Assembly (NCBI RefSeq): GCF_003112535.1
Contig: NZ_BEWA01000008.1
Span: 124,001-188,000, forward strand
From: Streptomyces rishiriensis
Lineage (GTDB): Bacteria > Actinomycetota > Actinomycetes > Streptomycetales > Streptomycetaceae
DNA: 64,000 bases
Reading direction: 5' to 3'
The notes beneath the pieces were generated by a model. That model was not told the DNA's origin and ran no database searches. It was given only the letters and a program-made list of their open reading frames with translations. The position numbers and the translations under genes were made by a program. Of the stretch, positions 55,682 through 64,000 are shown one piece after another; the stretch's first letter is position 1; the number at the start of each line of letters is the position of its first letter.

Positions 55682-57142
55682 ATGAACATGGCGATGATGC
55701 GCCTGAGGCGCGAGGACCCGCGTGTCGTCGGCTCGTTCAGGCTTCACCGACGGCTCGGCGCGGGCGGCATGGGCGTCGTCTACCTGGGGTCCGACAAGAA
55801 GGGCCAGCGGGTCGCGCTGAAGGTGATCAGGCCTGATCTGGCCGAGGACCAGGAGTTCCGGTCGCGGTTCGCACGCGAGGTGTCGGCCGCGCGCCGGATC
55901 CGGGGCGGGTGCACGGCTCGGCTGGTCGCGGCGGATCTGGACGCCGAACGGCCCTGGTTCGCCACCCAGTACGTCCCCGGGCCCTCCCTGCACGACAAGG
56001 TCAACGACGAGGGGCCGCTCGGCGCCGCCGAGCTCGCCTCGATCGGGGCCGCGCTGTCGGAGGGGCTCGTCGCCGTCCACGAAGCCGGGGTCGTGCACCG
56101 GGACCTGAAGCCGTCCAACATCCTGCTCTCCCCCAAGGGCCCCCGGATCATCGACTTCGGCATCGCCTGGGCGACGGGGGCCTCGACCCTGACGCATGTC
56201 GGCACGGCGGTCGGCTCGCCCGGGTTCCTGGCGCCGGAGCAGGTGCGAGGGGCGTTGGTCACGCCGGCCACCGACGTGTTCTCGCTCGGCGCCACGCTCG
56301 CGTACGCCTCGACGGCCGACTCGCCCTTCGGGCACGGCAGTTCCGAGGTCATGCTCTACCGCGTGGTGCACGAGGAGCCACAGCTGCACGGCGTGCCGGA
56401 CGCGCTGGCGCCGCTGGTGCGGGCCTGCCTGGCGAAGGACCCCGAGGAACGGCCCAGCACCCTCGATCTCTCCCTGCGCCTGAAGGAGATCGCCACCCGT
56501 GAGGCGCAGGGCCTCGCGGAGGCGCGGCCTCCGGCGCCGCGGGCCGCCGAGGCGGACCGTCCCACCGGGCGGCTCTCGGACACCGGCCGCTCGGAGCGCA
56601 CGGTTCGCCACCAGAGCGGGCCCGGCACTCCGCCGCCGCGGGGCGGGACGCCGTCCTCGCGTGGTCCGGTCCCCTCACGCGGCGGGGCGCCGGCTCGCGG
56701 CGCGAACCCCTCCCGGGGCGGTGGCGCGCCGGCCGCGCGCTCCGGGGCCCGCCCCGCTCCCGGATCCCGCAACACCCGTCCCGGCAACGGCGGCAGACCC
56801 GTGCCCCGCGGCGGGACCGGCCGTCCGGGGCCGAGGAACACGGGAACCGGACGGCGGCCCGCCAACCCGCGGCTGCTGCGTCAGCGGATCTTCGTGTTCA
56901 TCGTGGTGACGCTGTTCGTGGCGCTCGGCATCGCCGTCGTCCAGGGCTGCGAGGGCCCCGCGCGCGGACTCGGCGTCAACGACGGCGTCGTCCGGCACCA
57001 GCAGGAGCACGAGCGGCCGGCACCCGACGGACCGGTCGGCGGAACCGGGTCCGAAGAACCGAACGGACCGACCGCGCCTGACGGACCGACCGGACCTGAC
57101 GGACGGACCGGACCTGCCGGGGCGCACCCGGTCGAGGGCTGA
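55682..57142 (+). CDS. Transmembrane Ser/Thr protein kinase (PknB-like)
   Basis: 486 residues from ATG 55682; ATG 55688 with GGGG 6 nt upstream is equally possible. Kinase domain about 15-285: glycine loop LGAGGMGVVY, ATP lysine in VALKVIRP (near 45), catalytic loop VHRDLKPSNILL (near 137) and IDFGIAW (DFG near 157). An Arg/Gly/Pro-rich disordered linker (about 290-395) precedes one transmembrane helix (about 402-422, FIVVTLFVALGIAVVQGC). The external tail is short and Gly-Pro-rich (GPTAPDGPTGPDGRTGPAG). No PASTA domain. Confidence 0.9.
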   Translation: MNMAMMRLRREDPRVVGSFRLHRRLGAGGMGVVYLGSDKKGQRVALKVIRPDLAEDQEFRSRFAREVSAARRIRGGCTARLVAADLDAERPWFATQYVPGPSLHDKVNDEGPLGAAELASIGAALSEGLVAVHEAGVVHRDLKPSNILLSPKGPRIIDFGIAWATGASTLTHVGTAVGSPGFLAPEQVRGALVTPATDVFSLGATLAYASTADSPFGHGSSEVMLYRVVHEEPQLHGVPDALAPLVRACLAKDPEERPSTLDLSLRLKEIATREAQGLAEARPPAPRAAEADRPTGRLSDTGRSERTVRHQSGPGTPPPRGGTPSSRGPVPSRGGAPARGANPSRGGGAPAARSGARPAPGSRNTRPGNGGRPVPRGGTGRPGPRNTGTGRRPANPRLLRQRIFVFIVVTLFVALGIAVVQGCEGPARGLGVNDGVVRHQQEHERPAPDGPVGGTGSEEPNGPTAPDGPTGPDGRTGPAGAHPVEG

Positions 57143-57179
57143 CCCGGGCGGGCGTCCCGCCGGGACCCGAGCGGCGGTC

Positions 57180-57998
57180 CTACGGTTGCGGCCGGCCCGT
57201 CGCCACCGCGTAGAAGGCGACCGCCGCCGCCGCGCCCACGTTGAGGGAGTCGACGCCGTGGGACATGGGGATGCGGACCCATTCGTCGGCGGCGACGAGT
57301 GCCTGGGTGGAGAGGCCGTCGCCCTCCGCGCCGAGCATCAGGGCCACCCGGTCCATCCGGTGCGGCGCCGCCTCGTCGAGACTGCGGGCCTTCTCGTCCG
57401 GGGTGAGGGCGAGGAGGGCGAAGCCGGCCTCGCGGACCGAGTCCAGGTCCTTGGGCCAGCTGTCGAGCCGGGCGTACGGCACGGAGAAGACCGCGCCCAT
57501 CGACACCTTCACGCTGCGGCGGTACAGGGGGTCGGCGCAGTCCGGGGAGAGCAGCACGGCGTCCATGCCGAGGGCGGCCGCCGAGCGGAAGATCGCGCCG
57601 ATGTTGGTGTGGTCGTTGACCGACTCCATGACGACGACCCGGCGGGCGGTCTGCAGGAGTTCGGCGGCCGCGGGCAGCGGCTTGCGCTGCATGGAGGCCA
57701 GCGCGCCGCGGTGGACGTGGTAGCCGGTGACCCGTTCGGCGAGCTCCGGGCTGACGGCGTAGACCGGCGCCGGGAGCTCGTCGATGACGTCGCGCATGAC
57801 GTCGACCCACTTGGCGGAGAGCAGCATCGAGCGCATCTCGTACCCGGCGTCCTTGGCCCGGCGGATGACCTTCTCGCCCTCGGCGATGAACAGGCCCTCG
57901 GCGGGCTCGCGCCTGCGGCGCAGCTCGACGTCGGTCAGGCCGGTGTAGTCGCGCAGGCGCGGGTCGTCGGGATCGTCAACGGTGATGAGATCGGCCAC
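57180..57998 (-). CDS. TrmH/SpoU family RNA 2'-O-methyltransferase
   Basis: 272 residues. N-terminal substrate-binding part with LRDYTGLTDVELRRRREP, then the knotted SPOUT domain: motif 1 NDHTNIGAIFRSAAALG (about 124-140), motif 2 ALMLGAEGDGLS (about 213-224) and motif 3 RIPMSHGVDSLNVGAAAAV (about 240-258). Uses S-adenosylmethionine on rRNA or tRNA; target not known. Start ATG at 57998. 63 nt upstream of it is the end of the CysG-like gene on the same strand. Confidence 0.9.
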   Translation of the reverse strand: MADLITVDDPDDPRLRDYTGLTDVELRRRREPAEGLFIAEGEKVIRRAKDAGYEMRSMLLSAKWVDVMRDVIDELPAPVYAVSPELAERVTGYHVHRGALASMQRKPLPAAAELLQTARRVVVMESVNDHTNIGAIFRSAAALGMDAVLLSPDCADPLYRRSVKVSMGAVFSVPYARLDSWPKDLDSVREAGFALLALTPDEKARSLDEAAPHRMDRVALMLGAEGDGLSTQALVAADEWVRIPMSHGVDSLNVGAAAAVAFYAVATGRPQP

Positions 57999-58061
57999 AG
58001 GGTGATACTGCCTTGTCCTGGGTGTGGTGCCAACGGCTCGGAACGGTTGTGTTACCCGCGG

Positions 58062-59294
58062 TTACTCTGAGGTCGGCGGGCCGACGTTGACGACGGCGCC
58101 GATGACGATCACCGCCGGGGGCCTGACCTCCTCGGTGCGGACCGTCTCGGCGACGGTCGCGAGGGTCGCGTCCACGCGCCGCTGGGCGGCCGTCGTGCCC
58201 TCCTGGACGAGGGCGACCGGGGTGTCGGGCGACTTTCCGTGCGCGACGAGGGTCTCGGCGATCTTCCCGATCTTGTCGACGCCCATCAGCACCACCAGCG
58301 TGCCGGTGAGCTTCGCCAGGGACGGCCAGTCGACCAGGGAACGCTCGTCGTCGGGGGCGACATGCCCGCTGACCACGGTGAACTCATGGGCGACCCCGCG
58401 GTGCGTGACCGGGATGCCGGCGGCGCCGGGGACCGAGATCGAGCTGGAGATCCCCGGGACGACCGTGCAGGCGATGCCCGCCTCGGCGAGGGCCTGGAGC
58501 TCCTCCATCCCGCGGCCGAAGACGTACGGGTCGCCGCCCTTGAGGCGGACGACCGACTTGCCCTGCTTGGCGTGCTCGATCAGCGCGTTGTTGATGGCCT
58601 CCTGGGCCATGTAGCGGCCGTAGGGGATCTTCGCCGCGTCGATCACCTCGACGTGCGGCGGGAGTTCGGCGAGGAGGTCGCGCGGGCCGAGCCGGTCGGC
58701 GATGACGACGTCCGCCTCGGCGAGCAGACGGCGGCCGCGGACCGTGATCAGGTCCGGGTCGCCGGGGCCGCCGCCCACGAGGGCGACGCCCGGGGTCCGG
58801 GTGCGGTGGTGGGGAGCCACGAGGGTGCCGTCGCGCAGGCCCTCCACGACGGCGTCCCGGACGGCCGCCGTGTGGCGCGGGTCGCGGCCCCGGGCCTTCG
58901 TGGTGAGGACGGCGATGGTGACGCCCTCGCTGTGGCCGGTCGCCGGGGTCCAGGCGGTGGCGGCGTCGGCGTCGTCGGAGCGCACGCACCAGACACGGCG
59001 GGCCTCCGCCTCGGCGGACGCCTGCCGGTTGGCGGCCGGGTCGCTGGTGGCGATCAGGGCGTACCAGGCCGCCTCGAGGTCGCCCTCGGCGTACACGCGC
59101 CGCGACCAGACGAGCTCGCCCGCGTCCGCCATCGCCTCGACGGACGGAGTCGCCTCCGGGGACACGAGGCGCACGTCGGCCCCCGCCGCGATCAGGGCGG
59201 GCAGGCGGCGCTGGGCGACCTGGCCGCCGCCGAGGACGACGACCCTGCGGCCGGCGAGGCGGAGGCCTACGGGGTAGGCGGGGTGTTCGGCCAT
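58062..59294 (-). CDS. cobA: CysG-like uroporphyrinogen-III C-methyltransferase/precorrin-2 dehydrogenase
   Basis: 410 residues, two domains. The N-terminal Rossmann domain (about 1-150; LRLAGRRVVVLGGGQVAQRR) is of the precorrin-2 dehydrogenase/ferrochelatase type. The C-terminal SUMT domain (from about 165; GVALVGGGPGDPDLITVRG, VRLKGGDPYVFGRGMEEL, GISSSISVPGAAGIPVTHRG) makes precorrin-2 by two SAM methylations of uroporphyrinogen III. The central CysG dimerisation region looks reduced. ATG at 59294. It supplies precorrin-2 for siroheme or cobalamin; the BluB-CobT gene is next upstream on the same strand, 149 nt away. Confidence 0.9.
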   Translation of the reverse strand: MAEHPAYPVGLRLAGRRVVVLGGGQVAQRRLPALIAAGADVRLVSPEATPSVEAMADAGELVWSRRVYAEGDLEAAWYALIATSDPAANRQASAEAEARRVWCVRSDDADAATAWTPATGHSEGVTIAVLTTKARGRDPRHTAAVRDAVVEGLRDGTLVAPHHRTRTPGVALVGGGPGDPDLITVRGRRLLAEADVVIADRLGPRDLLAELPPHVEVIDAAKIPYGRYMAQEAINNALIEHAKQGKSVVRLKGGDPYVFGRGMEELQALAEAGIACTVVPGISSSISVPGAAGIPVTHRGVAHEFTVVSGHVAPDDERSLVDWPSLAKLTGTLVVLMGVDKIGKIAETLVAHGKSPDTPVALVQEGTTAAQRRVDATLATVAETVRTEEVRPPAVIVIGAVVNVGPPTSE

Positions 59295-59443
59295 GAGGGT
59301 GCGGCTCCTCGTACGGGCAGAGAGCAGTGGGCGGGCGCTGCGGCTCTGGAGCGGCCCTGACGTGCGCATTTTAGAGGTGGCTTCAGCATGCGGCGGGGCC
59401 GGGGGCAGCACAAGCCGCATGCCGCCCGGCCCCGGAGCAGGTC

Positions 59444-62400
59444 CTACTTCTCGGTCACACCCGCAGAGTCGAACGTCGCGACCTCGTGCATGGCACGGGC
59501 CGTGCTCTGCACCAGCGGCAGGGCCAGCAGCGCGCCCGTGCCCTCGCCGAGGCGCAGGTCCAGGTCGACGAGGGGGCGCAGGCCCAGCTTGTTGAGGGCC
59601 GCCACATGGCCGGGCTCGGCGCTGCGGTGACCCGCGATGCACGCCGCGAGCACCTCGGGGGCGATCGCGCGGGCGACCAGGGCGGCCGCGCCGGCGCTGA
59701 CGCCGTCCAGGATCACGGGCGTGCGCAGGGAGGCGCCGCCCAGCAGCAGGCCGACCATCGCCGCGTGTTCAAAGCCGCCGATCGCGGCGAGGACGCCGAT
59801 CGGATCGGCCGGATCCGGCTGGTGGAAGTCCAGGGCGCGGCGGACGACCTCGGTCTTTCGGGCGAGGGTCTCGTCGTTGATCCCGGTGCCGCGGCCGGTG
59901 ACCTCGGCCGGGTCGGCGCCGGTGAAGACCGAGATGAGAGCGGCGGACGCCGTGGTGTTCGCGATGCCCATCTCACCGGTGAGGAGCGCCTTGTTGCCGG
60001 CCGCCACCAGATCCCGGGCCGTCTCGATGCCGACCTCGATGGCCTGCTTGGCCTCCTCGCGGGTCATCGCGGGACCGGTGGTCATGTCGGACGTGCCCGC
60101 GCGGATCTTGCGGGGCAGCAGACCGGGAGTGCCGGGCAGGTCGGCGGCCACGCCGACGTCCACCACACAGACCTCGGCGCCGACCTGGGTCGCGAAGGCG
60201 TTGCAGACCGCTCCCCCGCCGAGGAAGTTGGCGACCATCTGGGCCGTCACCTCCTGCGGCCACGGGGTGACGCCCTGGGCGTGCACGCCGTGGTCACCGG
60301 CGAAGATCGCGACGGCCGCGGGCTCCGGGATCGGCGGCGGGCACTGCCGGGACAGACCGGACAGCTGAGCGGAGATGATCTCCAGCATGCCGAGCGCGCC
60401 GGCCGGCTTGGTCATCCGCTTCTGCCGCTCCCAGGCCTCGCCGAGCGCCTTGGCGTCCAGCGGGCGGACGCTGGCGACGGTCTCGGCCAGCAGGTCGTGC
60501 GGGTCCTCGCCGGGCAGCGCGCGACGGCCGTACGTCTCCTCGTGGACCACCCAGGACAGCGGGCGGCGCTTGGCCCAGCCCGCCTGCATCAGCTCGGGCT
60601 CGTCCGGGAACTCGTCGACGTAGCCGACGCAGAGGTAGGCGACCACTTCGAGGTGCTCGGGCAGCCCGAGCGCGCGGACCATCTCACGCTCGTCGAAGAA
60701 GCTGACCCAGCCGACGCCGAGGCCCTCGGCGCGCGCGGCGAGCCAGAGGTTCTCGACCGCGAGCGCGGAGGAGTACGGCGCCATCTGCGGCTGGGTGTGA
60801 CGGCCCAGGGTGTGCCGGCCGCCCCGGGTCGGGTCGGCGGTGACGACGATGTTCACCGGGGTGTCGAGGATGGCCTCGATCTTCAGTTCCTTGAACTGCT
60901 TGGCCCGGCCCTTGGGCAGGGACTTCGCGTACGCGTCGCGCTGGCGCGTCGCCAGCTCGTGCATCGCGCGCCGGGTGTCGGCCGAGCGGATGACGACGAA
61001 GTCCCAGGGCTGCGAGTGGCCCACGGAGGGTGCCGTGTGGGCGGCCTCCAGGACGCGCAGCAGCACCTCGTGCGGGATCGGGTCGCTCCGGAAGCCGTTG
61101 CGGATGTCCCGGCGCTCGCGCATCACCTTCAGGACGGCCGCACGCTCGGCGTCGTCGTAGGCGGGCGCGGCCGGGCCGGTGGACTCTCGCGCTTCTTCCA
61201 CTGCGGCGGCCGGGCTCTCTTCCTGGTCGGCGGCCCTGGTCTGCAGGTCCTCCGGGCTCTGTGCGACGTCGGGGTCGACGTCGTTCTCGTGCTCCGCGTC
61301 GGGGGTGGCCGGGGCCGGAACGGGATCGGCGGCGCGGGGGGCGGGGACGGCTGCCGCGGAGAGGACGGCGGCCTCGACGGCCCGCGCCTCCACGGGCTGT
61401 GCCTCGGCCTCGACGGACTGCCCGTCCACGGACTGCTCGTCCACGGACTGCTCGTCCGCCGCCTGCTCGGGGGCCGCCTGCTCGGAGGCCGGATGCTCGG
61501 AGGCCGGGGGCTCCGACGCGGGGGCGACCGCAGCGGGCGGCGGGGTCGGGGCCGGGGCCGGGTGCTCTGCCGCGGACACCGTGCCCTCGACCGGCACGGC
61601 CGGGCCGAGCGGCTGGTCAGGTCCGGGCTGCACCGACACGGGAGCCAGGGGGGCCTCTCCGTGCGGAAGCCCCGCGTCGGGCTCGTCGGCGGTCGGCGCG
61701 AGGTGGGCCACCGCGGGCTGGACGGCCTGCGGGTGCTCGGCGGGCGGCGCTTCGGCCGCGAGGGGCACGGAGGTCTCGGGGACGACGAGGGGCGCGGGGG
61801 CAGCCTCGACGGGCGACCCCGCGGGCTCGGACGCCTGCGGCAACTCCGCCATACCCGCCGTGTCCGACGTGTCCGACGTCTCCGCCGTGCCCGACGTCTC
61901 CGCCGACGGCTGAACGAGGGGCGCCGCGGGCTCCGGCTGGACGAGGCCCGGCATGGCCACGGGGGCGGCCTCGGGCTCCGGCGCGGGGGACGCGTCCGGG
62001 AGGGAGACGTCCGGGGCGGAGCCGTCGGCGTCCGGGGTGTGGGATGCGGCGTCCATCGTCTGGACGGTATGGGCGACGGGCACGGGCGCCTCGTCCGCGG
62101 CCTCCGCCGACGGCGCCGGCTCCGGCTCCGGCTCCGGCTCCAGTTCCGGCTCTCCGGCGGCCTGCTGGGCGGCGTGATCGGCGAGGCGTTCCGCCTGCGG
62201 CCCGGACTCGGCGGCGACGACGGTCGCAGCGTCCTCCGGCGTCACGGCGGGGGCGGGGGCGTCGGTCTCCGTCGTGGGGGCGGAGACCACGGGCTCCGGG
62301 GCGGACTCGGGCGCGGAAACCTCGAAGACCTGCTCGGCGGGCGTCTCCTCCGCGGACGCCGCCGGCTCCGGCGCTTCAGGGTTCACGGCCTGCGGCGGCT

Positions 62401-63865
62401 CGGGCGCCTGCACGGCCTCGGGCCCGGGGACGGGCTCGGGGGTCGGCTCAGGGGTGGTGGCGAGTCCGGGAGCGGGCGTCGCGGAGGGCGCGGGCTCCGA
62501 CGGAACGTCGGCCACGGAGTCGGGTCCGGGGACGACGGCGGCGGTCGTGACCGCCTCGGTCTCCGGCGCCTCGGCCGCTTCGAAGGTCTGCGGACCCTGC
62601 GCCGACGGGTCGGCGAGGGCCGCGACAGGCTGAGGCTCCTGGGACTCCTGTGGCTCCTGCTGCTGGGACTCCTGGGACTCCTCGGCGGGGTTCGGCGCCG
62701 CCGTTCCACCCGCGTCGGCGACGGTCTGATCCGCGACGACCTGACCGGCCACGACGTCCTCAGCCACGGCAGGTTCGGCCACGACGTCCCCTGCCACCGC
62801 CGGGACGGGCACGGCGGCGGAGGTCTCCGCCGGGACGGGCACGGTGGTCTCCGCCGCTGCCCCCTCGACCGCCTCCGTGGCGTCAACGACGTCCGCGGGG
62901 ACGGGCTCGGCAGCCTCAGCGGGCTGGGCGGGCTCGGCGGCTTCGTGGGCGGCGGCGGACTGTCGGGCCGGGGCGGCCTCGGGACCTTCCACGGTCTCCG
63001 GCGCCTGCGCCGCTTCCACCGGCGGCTCGACGGCGGCCGGCGGAGCGTCCGCCGTCTGTTCGTCGGCCGGGTCCTCCTGGGCCTCCGCCATCATCGCGGC
63101 GCCGAGCAGCTCACCGGTGTCGACGATGCCGTATCCCCGGGTGACCCGGGGCTCCTGCGCGGCCTCGGACTCGGGCTCGTGGGCCTCCTGCGGGGCCGTC
63201 GCGGCGATCGCCTCGGTCGCGACGCGGGCCACCACGGCCTGGGCCGCGCCCACCGGCTCGGCCTGCTGCGTCTGCGCGACCGCAGCCGGAACAACCGTTT
63301 CCCCGGCCGTGCCCCCGGAAGCGACCTGTGCCGGGGCCGACGCCTGGACCGTCGCCTGGGCCGTGGCCTGGGCGACGCCCCAGGGAGACGCGCCCTGCGG
63401 CGGCATGTCCCTCAGGTGCTGTACGTCGAGGTACTCGGGGCCGGTCGTCGGCGGGCCGGGCTGACGCACCGGCACACCGGCCGGGCCGCGATCGGCGAGC
63501 GAGCGGACCGGACTGGCGGAGGCGTCGGGAATCGGGGGGCCGAGGTGCAGGGGGCGGCGCGGGGTCGCCTGCGGCGCGGACGGGCCGGGCAGGCGGACAC
63601 CGCTGAGGTCGACCGAACCGCTGTCGCGGCCGGCCGTCTCGTGCGGCCCCGGCTCGTGGACCGCTTCGACCACCGGTTCCGGCGCGGGCGGGGCCACCTC
63701 GTTGCCCCACGCGCTCTGGGCGCCCGGCAGCAGCAACAGGTCTTCGTCCTCGGCGGTGGTCTCGGAGAGGTAGGTGTACGCACCGTGCGCGGGGGCGCCC
63801 GGCTGCTCCACCATGCCTGCGCTCTCCGGCAGTCCCTCGCCCGGGACCTGGCCGGTGTCGGTCAT
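59444..63865 (-). CDS. cobT: BluB-CobT fusion with long disordered N-terminus
   Basis: 1473 residues. About 1-890 is low-complexity, rich in Ala, Pro, Glu and Val, with no fold visible. The BluB domain at about 900-1115 makes dimethylbenzimidazole from reduced flavin: MRERRDIRNGF, APSVGHSQPWDFVVIRS and VGWVSFFDEREMVRALGLPE are flavin-enzyme motifs. The CobT domain at about 1125-1473 (349 residues) moves ribose phosphate to that base: AGDHGVHAQGVTPWPQEVT, GEMGIANTTASAAL, and the catalytic Glu in RLGEGTGALLALP. So both lower-ligand steps are on one chain. The ATG at 63865 has GAGGGG upstream. Confidence 0.88.
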   Translation of the reverse strand: MTDTGQVPGEGLPESAGMVEQPGAPAHGAYTYLSETTAEDEDLLLLPGAQSAWGNEVAPPAPEPVVEAVHEPGPHETAGRDSGSVDLSGVRLPGPSAPQATPRRPLHLGPPIPDASASPVRSLADRGPAGVPVRQPGPPTTGPEYLDVQHLRDMPPQGASPWGVAQATAQATVQASAPAQVASGGTAGETVVPAAVAQTQQAEPVGAAQAVVARVATEAIAATAPQEAHEPESEAAQEPRVTRGYGIVDTGELLGAAMMAEAQEDPADEQTADAPPAAVEPPVEAAQAPETVEGPEAAPARQSAAAHEAAEPAQPAEAAEPVPADVVDATEAVEGAAAETTVPVPAETSAAVPVPAVAGDVVAEPAVAEDVVAGQVVADQTVADAGGTAAPNPAEESQESQQQEPQESQEPQPVAALADPSAQGPQTFEAAEAPETEAVTTAAVVPGPDSVADVPSEPAPSATPAPGLATTPEPTPEPVPGPEAVQAPEPPQAVNPEAPEPAASAEETPAEQVFEVSAPESAPEPVVSAPTTETDAPAPAVTPEDAATVVAAESGPQAERLADHAAQQAAGEPELEPEPEPEPAPSAEAADEAPVPVAHTVQTMDAASHTPDADGSAPDVSLPDASPAPEPEAAPVAMPGLVQPEPAAPLVQPSAETSGTAETSDTSDTAGMAELPQASEPAGSPVEAAPAPLVVPETSVPLAAEAPPAEHPQAVQPAVAHLAPTADEPDAGLPHGEAPLAPVSVQPGPDQPLGPAVPVEGTVSAAEHPAPAPTPPPAAVAPASEPPASEHPASEQAAPEQAADEQSVDEQSVDGQSVEAEAQPVEARAVEAAVLSAAAVPAPRAADPVPAPATPDAEHENDVDPDVAQSPEDLQTRAADQEESPAAAVEEARESTGPAAPAYDDAERAAVLKVMRERRDIRNGFRSDPIPHEVLLRVLEAAHTAPSVGHSQPWDFVVIRSADTRRAMHELATRQRDAYAKSLPKGRAKQFKELKIEAILDTPVNIVVTADPTRGGRHTLGRHTQPQMAPYSSALAVENLWLAARAEGLGVGWVSFFDEREMVRALGLPEHLEVVAYLCVGYVDEFPDEPELMQAGWAKRRPLSWVVHEETYGRRALPGEDPHDLLAETVASVRPLDAKALGEAWERQKRMTKPAGALGMLEIISAQLSGLSRQCPPPIPEPAAVAIFAGDHGVHAQGVTPWPQEVTAQMVANFLGGGAVCNAFATQVGAEVCVVDVGVAADLPGTPGLLPRKIRAGTSDMTTGPAMTREEAKQAIEVGIETARDLVAAGNKALLTGEMGIANTTASAALISVFTGADPAEVTGRGTGINDETLARKTEVVRRALDFHQPDPADPIGVLAAIGGFEHAAMVGLLLGGASLRTPVILDGVSAGAAALVARAIAPEVLAACIAGHRSAEPGHVAALNKLGLRPLVDLDLRLGEGTGALLALPLVQSTARAMHEVATFDSAGVTEK

Positions 63866-64000
63866 GCGTACCCCTCGCCCATCGGTTAGTGCTTCTACGG
63901 CCGGCTCACCCGGAGCGGCGCACCGACCGCCCCGCAGTGAAGAACGAGCGTCCGTGCCCAGCGGCACGAACGACCCGCCCGAAAAAGCGACAAAGCCATT
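63866..64000 (-). other. Upstream of BluB-CobT; no clear signal
   Basis: 135 nt at the window end. I see no B12-box and no clear promoter. Confidence 0.4.

Noticed and set aside
59486..63889. Very long open frame (about 1467 codons) opposite the BluB-CobT gene, and similar long frames opposite rarA, hisS, relA, secDF and the PL26-type gene
   Set aside because: High GC removes stops from the opposite frame; these frames have no family motifs, and the real genes on the other strand are clear.
63866..64000. Cobalamin riboswitch before the BluB-CobT gene
   Set aside because: No B12-box (GCCACTG-like) or matching stem set is visible in the 135 nt available; the region is cut by the window end.

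Overview
The window is high-GC actinobacterial chromosome, almost certainly Streptomyces. Evidence: strong GC bias at third codon positions, many GTG starts, gene pairs overlapping by 4 nt, an SsgB sporulation protein that matches the S. coelicolor protein as I remember it, and a gene order (alaS-rpsD-hisS-relA-apt-secFD-yajC-ruvBAC-pdxTS-pim genes-thrS-ssgB) that I recall from the conserved core of Streptomyces chromosomes. The genus is inferred from these features, not from a search.

1-20.7 kb is housekeeping and mostly on the minus strand: the start of alaS with two small upstream genes, rpsD, rarA, a VKOR-type disulfide enzyme, hisS, a metallo-hydrolase, a membrane-anchored cyclophilin and a DUF349 protein (these last two on plus), relA, apt, secF, secD, yajC, ruvB/A/C, a YebC regulator, and pdxT/pdxS for pyridoxal phosphate. 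20.8-32.1 kb holds the phosphatidylinositol mannoside genes (PIP synthase, acyltransferase, PimA, joined by 4-nt overlaps), an EF-G paralogue, an unknown membrane protein, a HIT hydrolase, a potassium channel and thrS.

32.2-34.9 kb has an unknown protein translationally coupled to a DUF4365 (putative PD-(D/E)XK fold) protein, divergent from a DnaQ-like exonuclease. 35.0-45.9 kb looks accessory and is bounded by two identical tRNA-Val(CAC) genes in the same orientation. It carries an SRPBCC protein, a very large multi-pass membrane protein, and a five-gene minus-strand operon (solute-binding lipoprotein, two sugar permeases, a YesL-like protein, and a Tat-exported PL26-type exo-rhamnogalacturonan lyase) behind a promoter with two LacI-type operators. 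About 1 kb of repeat-rich DNA without a gene separates this operon from the second tRNA.

45.9-53.2 kb contains a PGPGW membrane protein, ssgB, a CGNR zinc-finger protein, a 50-codon membrane-peptide gene, a DsbA-like oxidoreductase, a tandem GNAT protein, pabC/pabB, and a plus-strand tRNA array (Gly-GCC, Cys-GCA, three Val-GAC). 53.2-64 kb has a zinc-ribbon protein, an APH-type kinase, small membrane and hypothetical proteins, a transmembrane Ser/Thr kinase, a TrmH-type methyltransferase, a CysG-like precorrin-2 enzyme, and a 1473-residue BluB-CobT fusion with a disordered N-terminal extension of about 890 residues. The last two genes belong to siroheme/cobalamin synthesis. Long open frames opposite many of these genes are frame shadows caused by the GC bias and are not annotated.
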